Assembly: GCA_004299555.1 (NCBI GenBank)
Contig: SCQU01000008.1
Location: forward strand, 1-34,809
Source of the DNA: Rhodanobacteraceae bacterium
GTDB lineage: Bacteria > Pseudomonadota > Gammaproteobacteria > Xanthomonadales > Rhodanobacteraceae
Direction: 5' to 3'
Length of the DNA: 34,809 nucleotides
Positions 9,568 to 15,801 of this stretch are shown here, in pieces. Each line of letters opens with the position of its first letter. Position 1 is the first letter of the stretch. Below the pieces are notes generated by a model, which did not search any database, was not told where the DNA came from, and was given only the letters and a program-made list of their open reading frames with translations. The position numbers and the translations under genes were made by a program.

Positions 9568-9950
9568 CATCGAGACTTTTGGCGATGGCTCCATCGCCAT
9601 CCCAATCAGCGGGAGCGTGGCCGGTGGGGGTGTGACGGCGCACGGTGCAGTTGGCAACCTGCAGGTCAAGGGTGTCCGCATACAGCTTCCGGCCGAGGCG
9701 CTCAGCGTGGAGCCCGGAGGCGCGGTCGAGAAACTCGGTGTCGGCGGCAGCGTGATCACATGCGGCGCCAAGGTCACGATGTACGCCGTCGAAGGCGGCA
9801 AGGCACTCGCGAATGGCGAGCGCCCGGATGCGGTACCACCGGTCGCCGGCAAAGGGTCGATGCCGTTGACCCGTATGCATACATGCGCCAGGGCCGGTAG
9901 CATCTTGCGGGAGACGGACGGCGAAAGTACGGATCGAACCGGCTTCCTGA
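9568..9950 (+). pseudogene. Decayed 3' copy of the beta-helix-like hypothetical gene
   Basis: This stretch repeats the 3' third of the gene ending at 7747. The DNA matches with scattered changes (atcgagac-tttggcgatggctccatc, then cccggaggc-gtcgagaaactcggtgtcggcggcag), and the translation GGAVEKLGVGGSVITCGAKVTMYAVEGG aligns with GGVVEKLGVGGSLVTHGAKVTTYAVEGG. It lacks the first two thirds and has internal deletions relative to the upstream copy. Together they form a direct repeat of about 400 bp around poxB. Confidence 0.7.
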
Positions 9951-9984
9951 TACCCGCGGAGCACCATCGCGTGGGCCCGCCAGA

Positions 9985-10029
9985 TCATCTGTTTAATTGA
10001 TCAGATGCGGCAGCTTTTTGTGCTTTTTT
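9985..10029 (+). terminator. Probable Rho-independent terminator
   Basis: CATCTG (9986-9991) and CAGATG (10002-10007) can pair around an AT-rich loop. They are followed by a T-rich tract with two runs, CTTTTTG and CTTTTTTAT, at 10014-10029. It lies after the decayed repeat and before the DoxX gene. Confidence 0.45.
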
Positions 10030-10142
10030 ATCGCGTAAGTTGATTGTAATCTGCATCGCTGTTGGGTGCTGCCCGCTCGGGTACTGCCGGAGATATCCGT
10101 ACAGGGTGAGTTTTATCGTCACTCCACCAATTGGAGAACCGT

Positions 10143-10556
10143 ATGCATCAAGCTCATAACGCGGCGACCCTGCTCGGTCGCATCTTCCTGATCGCCCTCT
10201 ATGCCTGGTCCGGCATCAGCAAAATTGGTCACTTTGGATTTTTTGAACACTACGCGGCGACGGGTGGCGTATCCGGACCCCTCCTGATCGCCTCGATCGT
10301 GATCGAGCTCGGTGGCAGCCTGCTGCTTTTGGCGGGGTACCGGACACGGATCGCGGCGCTCATCCTGGCCGTATATTCGGTCGCGGCGATCCTGCTGTTC
10401 TACGGGATTCATCCTGCGGGTCTGCAGGCACAGATCATCGCGTTTGCCGAGCTGGCTGCCGCAGGAGGTTTCCTGGTGCTCGTCGGGAGCGGCGCCGGCG
10501 ACTGGAGTCTCGACGCGCTCCTTGCGCGGCGTCACGCCAAGGGCAAGGCGGCGTAA
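10143..10556 (+). CDS. DoxX family membrane protein
   Basis: A 137-residue inner-membrane protein of the DoxX family. It has four hydrophobic helices: about residues 8-26 (TLLGRIFLIALYAWSGI), 44-65 (LLIASIVIELGGSLLLLAG), 70-88 (AALILAVYSVAAILLFYG) and 95-116. The N-terminal signature GRIFLIALYAWSGISKI is typical of the family. Members are small membrane proteins often tied to thiol or redox homeostasis; the specific role here is unknown. The ATG at 10143 has GGAG about 8 nt upstream; a TTG four codons earlier was rejected. No obvious partner is nearby other than poxB about 600 nt upstream. Confidence 0.85.
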   Translation: MHQAHNAATLLGRIFLIALYAWSGISKIGHFGFFEHYAATGGVSGPLLIASIVIELGGSLLLLAGYRTRIAALILAVYSVAAILLFYGIHPAGLQAQIIAFAELAAAGGFLVLVGSGAGDWSLDALLARRHAKGKAA

Positions 10557-10957
10557 ACCAATAACGCCATCACGGTCGGCTGGTGCCGCACCGTGACGGA
10601 GGCCGCGCCGCAGTGCCGCAGCAGAAACCGGGTGCAATCGGTCCGTGCATGGTTGTAGAACTATGGTTGCCTTACCATTTACGGCGGCTAAGCGCTGTTG
10701 GCAAACGACCCCGAAGCTCGCTTGGGAAGCAGACCTCTAAAGCACAACCAGGAAGCAGCAGTGGCGCTCGATGGCAGCCATTGCTGACTTCCGGACCACG
10801 GGCCGGTAAGGGGTGGCAGCAATGCTCGCGCAGTCCTCACCGGCAGGCACCGTGACGACTGGCGGCCGACGGTCGCTTGCCTCCACCGCCACCATTCAAC
10901 CACTGTTGGTCGGTATCCGCGTGCGAGCCCCGCGGTAGCGGCGGGCCGTGAGCCAAC
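10557..10957. other. Convergent intergenic region
   Basis: About 400 nt between the DoxX gene and the 3' end of the pirin gene. No gene was recognised. An imperfect hairpin lies just after DoxX: TCACGGT (10570-10576) with ACCGTGA (10590-10596), plus an inner CGGC/GCCG stem. It could end transcription although no T-run follows. Confidence 0.4.
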
Positions 10958-11905
10958 TCATCGGCTCGCAACAGGGCGGCCTTCAAGTGGTGGTGCGTCC
11001 AGTCGTGTTCCCTGATAAGCCGTGACCTCGCCAAATACCCGGTGTTGCTGCCAGTTCTCGCGTGCGAGGCGGATTTCCTCCGCCGTGCGCGCCACGAAGT
11101 TCCACCACATCACGATCGCCTCGCCAAAGGGTGCACCGCCGATGAGCACGACGTGCGCGGGGTGCTCGGCCGACAACTCCAGGCCCGCACGGCAGGTACC
11201 AAGGTAATGCAGGCCTCCCGGCGTCAGGCGCGTGCCATCGAGCGTGACTTCGCCGTCGATCACGACCAGCGCGTGCTCCCACGATACTTCCAGGGGCAGG
11301 CGCAGCACACCGTGCCCGCCCAGGTGCAGGTCGGCTCCCACCAGGGGCGAGAACGTGCGGGTGCCACTGTGGGTGTCACCCAGGTTCCCCGTGAATACCT
11401 GTACGCGGCCGCCGCCCGGTTCCAGCACGGGCAGGTCCGCGTAATGGTCGAAGCCGGGTTCGCGATGGCGCTCGGTATCGGGCAACGCGACCCACAGTTG
11501 CACGCCGTGCAGGTGGCCTGAGTTTTGTGGCGGAGTTTCCTCGGAGTGCGCGATGCCGCGGCCTGCGGTCATCAGGTTGAGCTCGCCGGGCCGGGCCGTC
11601 GCGGTGCAGCCAAGGCTGTCGTGATGGACGGATTCGCCGGCGAACAGCCACGACACCGTCTGCAGGCCGATGTGCGGGTGTGGCGCGACGTCCATGGCCT
11701 TGCGGTTGGCAAACGCCAGTGGTCCGTACAGGTCGAAGAAACACCACGGCCCGACCAGGCGGCGTCCACGCGTCGGCAGCGATCGTTGCACGATGAGTCC
11801 GGCACCGAGGTCCGCGGTGCGTTCCGGAAGGTGGACGATTTCCGGCTGCGCGGCGGGGTGTGACTCGCAGCGTTCGGGGGTGGCTTGGGGAAGCAAGTTG
11901 CTCAT
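10958..11905 (-). CDS. Pirin family protein
   Basis: A 315-residue bicupin of the pirin family, a cytosolic metal-binding protein; some members have quercetin 2,3-dioxygenase activity and others act as regulators. The metal ligands of the N-terminal cupin are visible: the HxH of VAPHPHIGLQTVSW and the His/Glu of TAGRGIAHSEE. The segment HGVQLWVALPD and the C-terminal cupin with LIGGAPFGEAIVMWWNFVARTAEEI are also typical. The ATG at 11903-11905 gives the usual N-terminus. The frame stays open upstream and includes a remnant of a second pirin (separate entry), which is not part of this gene. The substrate is unknown. Confidence 0.88.
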   Translation of the reverse strand: MSNLLPQATPERCESHPAAQPEIVHLPERTADLGAGLIVQRSLPTRGRRLVGPWCFFDLYGPLAFANRKAMDVAPHPHIGLQTVSWLFAGESVHHDSLGCTATARPGELNLMTAGRGIAHSEETPPQNSGHLHGVQLWVALPDTERHREPGFDHYADLPVLEPGGGRVQVFTGNLGDTHSGTRTFSPLVGADLHLGGHGVLRLPLEVSWEHALVVIDGEVTLDGTRLTPGGLHYLGTCRAGLELSAEHPAHVVLIGGAPFGEAIVMWWNFVARTAEEIRLARENWQQHRVFGEVTAYQGTRLDAPPLEGRPVASR

Positions 11906-12016
11906 GGTGTGGCCTGCAGTCGGGTGACGCGCGAACCGGACGCCACCATGGTAAAGCGCCTTGCAGGACGCCAGTGCTGCACCGGTACGTGGCTTGATCC
12001 AGATTACAGCGCGACG

Positions 12017-12091
12017 CGCGATGCGGCCTTTCCACAGGTAGGTCACGGTCGCGAGGTCCATGTGTGGGCGCGGGCGCACGTCCATTGCTTG
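12017..12091 (-). pseudogene. Remnant of another pirin gene
   Basis: The translation contains QAMDVRPRPHMDLATVTYLW, which matches the metal-binding strand pair of pirins and parallels KAMDVAPHPHIGLQTVSWLF in the intact downstream gene, including the HxH position altered to RPRPH. Nothing on either side of these ~25 residues looks like pirin. It lies 110-190 bp upstream of the intact pirin and happens to be in the same frame. It is best read as debris from a duplicated or deleted pirin gene. Confidence 0.55.
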
Positions 12092-12164
12092 CGTCGCCGG
12101 CAAGTGCAGCGACGGATTCAACGGGTGGACGGCAACGGCGACGACCACAAATGGCTGGCGCCCG

Positions 12165-13403
12165 TTACTCCACGGAGTTCCGGTAAACCACTCCGGCTTT
12201 CATGACGAAGTTCACGTTGGCCGTCGCGCGGATGTCGGCGATCGGATCTCCCGGCATCGCCACGATGTCGGCCTGCTTGCCGCGCATGAGAACCCCGATT
12301 TCGTCTTGTCCGAGCAGCGCGGCGGCAACGCTGGTGGCCGCCTTGAGTACCCGCACGGGCGTGAGGCCGGCCGCCACCATGGCCTGGAACTCCAGGATGC
12401 CGTGGCTGAAGGGAAACATGCCGCAGTCGGTACCGTACGCGATCTTGACGCCGCTGTGCGCGATCAGGCGCTGGGACTCGACGATTTGCCCACTGTCACG
12501 GCTGAACTTCCAGACCGCCTGACACGGCAATGTGTGTGCGTGCAGCGCCTGCGTGTCTTCCCGGGTCATTTGCATCGTCGGCACCAGGAAAGTACCGGAT
12601 CGTTCGGCCATCGCCAGCGCTTCAGCGTCGATCAGATAGGCGTGTTCGAGGCTCCGGGCGCCCGCGCGGATCGCCTGCTTGCAGCCTTCGGCCGCGCCGG
12701 TATGGACCGCAACCGGCATCCCGAGTTGCCGCGCCGTCGCCACCAGAAGATTCATTTCATCGTCGAACCAGGTCACGCGTGCCGGATCGTCGCCGGGGCT
12801 GAAATAGCCGCCGGTATTGGCGGTTTTGATCCAGTCGCTGCCGAAGGTGTGCTCGCGCCGCACCAGCGCCTTGATGCTGGCCGCGTCATCGGCGACGGCC
12901 GACACCGGCAGATTCCAGCGCGAGGCATAGAACCCGCGCACATCGCCGTGCCCGGCGGAAGCGCTGATGATGTGCGCGGCAACGATCAGCCGCGGCCCTT
13001 CCACGAGGCCCGCCGCCAGCGCGTTGCGCAGATCGACGGTCGGGAATTCCGGATCCAGGCTGCCGCAGTCGCGCAGGGTGGTAAAGCCGTAGCGCATGTA
13101 TTCGCGGGCGATGCCGAGTCCCGTGAGCGCCTTGGCGACGCACGATTCGAGCGTCTGCACAGGCAAACGCGAAGCGTCCATCGTCAGATGCACGTGCGTA
13201 TCGATGAAGCCGGGGCTCACCGTACAGTGCGTCAGGTCGATCACCCGCGCCCCGGGTGGCCGGTGGACCGCTCGCGCCATGTCGGTGATGCGGCTGGATT
13301 CCACCAGAATCTCGGTTGGACCCCTCAGCTGATCGGCCATGCCATCGAATACCTGACCGCACCTCAGCACGGTCGCATGTTGATCCGTACGCTCACTGGT
13401 CAT
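12165..13403 (-). CDS. Amidohydrolase family metal-dependent hydrolase
   Basis: A 412-residue member of the amidohydrolase superfamily (imidazolonepropionase/prolidase-like subgroup). The N-terminal small beta domain has GQVFDGMAD. The metal-binding HxH is in VSPGFIDTHVHLTMD (about residues 62-76). Later come a His in MPVAVHTGAAEG, a His in GARSLEHAYLID, and the catalytic Asp in KIAYGTDCGMFPF. The C-terminal LLGQDEIGVLMRGKQADIVAMPGDP is the classic end of the family. The start at 13401-13403 has a strong AAGGAG 6-7 nt upstream. The start overlaps the end of the TRIC gene by 11 nt, so the pair is translationally coupled. The substrate (dipeptide, cyclic amide or other) cannot be told. Confidence 0.88.
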   Translation of the reverse strand: MTSERTDQHATVLRCGQVFDGMADQLRGPTEILVESSRITDMARAVHRPPGARVIDLTHCTVSPGFIDTHVHLTMDASRLPVQTLESCVAKALTGLGIAREYMRYGFTTLRDCGSLDPEFPTVDLRNALAAGLVEGPRLIVAAHIISASAGHGDVRGFYASRWNLPVSAVADDAASIKALVRREHTFGSDWIKTANTGGYFSPGDDPARVTWFDDEMNLLVATARQLGMPVAVHTGAAEGCKQAIRAGARSLEHAYLIDAEALAMAERSGTFLVPTMQMTREDTQALHAHTLPCQAVWKFSRDSGQIVESQRLIAHSGVKIAYGTDCGMFPFSHGILEFQAMVAAGLTPVRVLKAATSVAAALLGQDEIGVLMRGKQADIVAMPGDPIADIRATANVNFVMKAGVVYRNSVE

Positions 13404-14055
13404 GGTGGCTCTCCTTCGCTGCTCTTGCCTTGCCGCCGTTGCGCGGCAAGCGCGCTGCGGGCAGATGCCAGCCGTGCTGGATCGCCATGAAACGCAGCAT
13501 GAAACACGCCAGCATCCCGACGATGGCGGGGCCGGTCGGGCGCAGGTGCAACACGTGTCCAGCGGCGACGACCGCAGCCGCAGCCAGCGCCGCCAGCGCG
13601 TACAGGTCCGAGCGCAACACGACCGGGATCTCGTTGGCGAGGGCGTCGCGCAGCATGCCGCCGCCAATGCCCGTCAACACGCCGAGCAGCGCCGCCATGA
13701 CCGGATTGAGCCCGTACGCGAGTGCCTTTTCGGTGCCGGCCACCGCGAAGAACGCCAGGCCCACCGCATCCATCCATTGCACCGGGTGATTGAGCCTGGC
13801 AATGAGCGGATAGCGGAAGAACACGATCAGGCCGGCGAGGACGGATACGGCGAGGTAAACCCAATTGGAAATTGCCGCCGGCGGCACCGCGCCGATCAGC
13901 AGATCGCGCGTCATCCCGCCCGCGTTGCCGGCTGCAAACGCGAGTACGAGTACGCCAAAAACGTCCATCTTGCGCCGGACGGCGGTGACTCCGCCGCTGA
14001 TCGCGAACACGAAGGTGCCACCGAGGTCCAGCACGCGCATGAGTAGTTCCTGCAC
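13393..14055 (-). CDS. TRIC/UPF0126 family cation channel-like membrane protein
   Basis: A 220-residue protein with about seven hydrophobic helices, matching bacterial TRIC (UPF0126, YicG-like) proteins, which form trimeric K+-permeable channels. Two internally repeated units are visible, each with a glycine-rich kink: FAAGNAGGMTRDLLIG (about residues 39-54) and VLTGIGGGMLRDALAN (about 125-140). The N-terminal VLDLGGTFVFAISGGVTAV is also diagnostic. The GTG at 14053-14055 is chosen because a perfect AGGAGG lies 8 nt upstream; the ATG five codons later is too far from it. The last 20 residues are polar and charged. It sits between an M20 peptidase gene (48-nt gap) and an amidohydrolase gene (11-nt overlap). 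Confidence 0.88.
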   Translation of the reverse strand: MQELLMRVLDLGGTFVFAISGGVTAVRRKMDVFGVLVLAFAAGNAGGMTRDLLIGAVPPAAISNWVYLAVSVLAGLIVFFRYPLIARLNHPVQWMDAVGLAFFAVAGTEKALAYGLNPVMAALLGVLTGIGGGMLRDALANEIPVVLRSDLYALAALAAAAVVAAGHVLHLRPTGPAIVGMLACFMLRFMAIQHGWHLPAARLPRNGGKARAAKESHHDQ

Positions 14056-14063
14056 CGGTTGAC

Positions 14064-14069
14064 CCTCCT
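14064..14069 (-). promoter_or_regulatory. Ribosome binding site deciding the GTG start of the TRIC gene
   Basis: A perfect AGGAGG (minus strand) stands 8 nt before the GTG at 14053-14055 and 23 nt before the alternative ATG at 14038-14040, which favours the GTG. Confidence 0.7.
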
Positions 14070-14103
14070 GGTGGTGGTGGGGCGCTTGTGGATCGGCCGA
14101 CCG

Positions 14104-15369
14104 CTACGGTTTCAGCCACGCGCAGGACGCGATCACGAGGGCTGCAACGCCTGCTTCGAGCGTAGGGTGCAGTACGGGCAGGAACTTCGGGTTGTGATTG
14201 GTCGGCAGGTCATTGAGCCGGTTTGCCGCCTTGGCCTTGGCATAGGTGTCGGGGTCGGTTCCGCCGACGAACCAGAACACCGAAGGCACGCCCCATTCAG
14301 AACCGAACGAGCCGAAGTCTTCGCTGGCCGAGGCCGGGTCCACCTCGCGCAGACGCTCCGCGGGGAAGTACTCCCGGAACGCCGCGACCACACGTTTGGT
14401 CGCGCCGGCATCGTTCACCGCCAATGGGTAGTTGTCCAGTGGCGTGATCTCCGGCTTCCGTGGTGCTCCGGAGGCCTCTGCCTCGGCGTCCACGATGCGC
14501 CTGATCGCCGCCAGCACGCGCTCGCGTACGCCTGTATCGAAGGTGCGCACGTTGAGCTTGATGATGGCTTCGTCCGGAATGATGTTCTCCTTGCTGCCGG
14601 CCTGCAGCGCGCCCACGGTGATCACCGCGGACTCGGCAGGTGCGACCTCGCGCGAGACGATGGTCTGCAGGCGCAGCACGACCGACGCCGCCATGACCAC
14701 CGGGTCAATGCTGGCTTGCGGCATCGAGCCGTGCGCACCGCGCCCGAACAGGCGAATCTGGAAACTGTCTGCAGCCGAGGTGATCGCGCCCGTGCGTCCA
14801 GCGACCACACCGGCGGGTCCGACCACCACGTGCTGGCCAAGGACCACCGCCGGCTTCGGGAAACGCTTGAACAGTCCGTCATCGATCATCGCCCGGGCGC
14901 CGGCTGCGGTTTCCTCGGCAGGCTGGAACACCGCCATCAGCGTGCCGCGCCAAGCCTTGCGCGCCTGCGCCATCAACGCCGCAGCCCCCAGCAACCAGGT
15001 GACGTGCAGGTCATGGCCGCACGCGTGCATCACTGGCACTGCTTTACCTTCGGGGTCGGTCGCCGTGACGGTGCTGGCGTACGCGGCACCCGTGGCTTCC
15101 GCAACCGGCAGCGCGTCCATGTCGGCGCGCAGCATCACGGTCGGGCCGTCGCCGTTTTGCAAAAGCCCGACCACGCCGGTATGGCCGACCTGGGTCGTTA
15201 CCGCAAAACCGGCGGCGCGCAAGCGCTCGGCCGCGATGCCTGCAGTGCGTGTCTCCTGCATCGACAGCTCCGGGTGCGCGTGCACGTCTTTGTACAGAGC
15301 TTCCAGATCCGGCATTACGCTGGGAAGACCAGCCAAGATCGGGTTCGTGTCTTGTGATTTCGTGTTCAC
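14104..15369 (-). CDS. M20 family metallo-amidohydrolase (hippurate hydrolase-like)
   Basis: A 421-residue M20D-type amidohydrolase/aminoacylase, relatives of which cleave N-acyl or N-aroyl amino acids. Visible marks: the start PDLEALYKDVHAHPELSMQE, the first metal segment MLRADMDALPV, the HACGHDLHVTWLLGAA block with metal ligands, VFQPAEET with the catalytic Glu, a lid domain with FGRGAHGSMPQ, and the late ASEDFGSF and NHNPKF motifs. The GTG at 15367-15369 has GAGG about 8 nt upstream. The AT-shifted accessory region begins some 300 nt upstream of it. It heads a minus-strand operon with the TRIC and amidohydrolase genes, suggesting uptake and hydrolysis of amide-linked compounds; that last point is inference. 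No signal peptide is evident. Confidence 0.9.
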   Translation of the reverse strand: MNTKSQDTNPILAGLPSVMPDLEALYKDVHAHPELSMQETRTAGIAAERLRAAGFAVTTQVGHTGVVGLLQNGDGPTVMLRADMDALPVAEATGAAYASTVTATDPEGKAVPVMHACGHDLHVTWLLGAAALMAQARKAWRGTLMAVFQPAEETAAGARAMIDDGLFKRFPKPAVVLGQHVVVGPAGVVAGRTGAITSAADSFQIRLFGRGAHGSMPQASIDPVVMAASVVLRLQTIVSREVAPAESAVITVGALQAGSKENIIPDEAIIKLNVRTFDTGVRERVLAAIRRIVDAEAEASGAPRKPEITPLDNYPLAVNDAGATKRVVAAFREYFPAERLREVDPASASEDFGSFGSEWGVPSVFWFVGGTDPDTYAKAKAANRLNDLPTNHNPKFLPVLHPTLEAGVAALVIASCAWLKP

Positions 15370-15801
15370 TGTAGCGCCTCGCGATCATGGACTCGCACCC
15401 ATGCCCGTCGCTGGGTGCTGGATCCTTTCGAAGCGTACACTGCGTGGACCGATGGCGCTTGAATCAACAAACCCGACGCGCTGGCGAACGTGTTGACAGG
15501 CTGTTTTCGGCCGACTTTTACCCGATGGTCGCGGTGCGACCCGAAGCGGCCGCTCGCGTACGGATTCGCGCCTGCAGAAAGCCGACACAACACGATGGGT
15601 GCTCGCGCCTTTTGGCTATGCGGGTAACCCTCACCGAGAGCCGCAGATCAACGATATGATGCTACGCGGGAAGGTGCCTCGTGTCGTCCACAACAACGGC
15701 TACTCTACGGGTAGATGTGCGACACCCTCGCTATCAACGACATTTGTGGTGGTTAAGTTCCTATCATAGAAGCAGTCAGATATAGGCAAAGGGAGCTCGT
15801 C
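15370..15801. other. Boundary region between core genes and the AT-richer accessory island
   Basis: About 430 nt with no convincing gene. Composition changes from GC-rich to more balanced between roughly 15,600 and 15,700. A short palindrome TCTAC-GG-GTAGA occurs near 15,707-15,718. No tRNA or clear attachment site was found. Confidence 0.45.

Noticed and set aside
7781-9988. 735-codon open frame on the minus strand opposite poxB
   Set aside because: It is antisense to a gene with full PoxB similarity; residues are Arg/His/Ala-rich with no known motif. Such long shadow frames are normal in GC-rich DNA.
13404-13667. 88-codon N-terminal extension of the amidohydrolase
   Set aside because: It overlaps the TRIC gene in another frame, is Cys/Arg-rich and unlike the family. 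A strong RBS supports the start at 13403.
15492-15520. TTGACA with a possible -10 (TTTTAC) 17 nt later, as a promoter for the STAND gene
   Set aside because: The -10 fits in only three of six positions, and the site is about 280 nt from the start codon.
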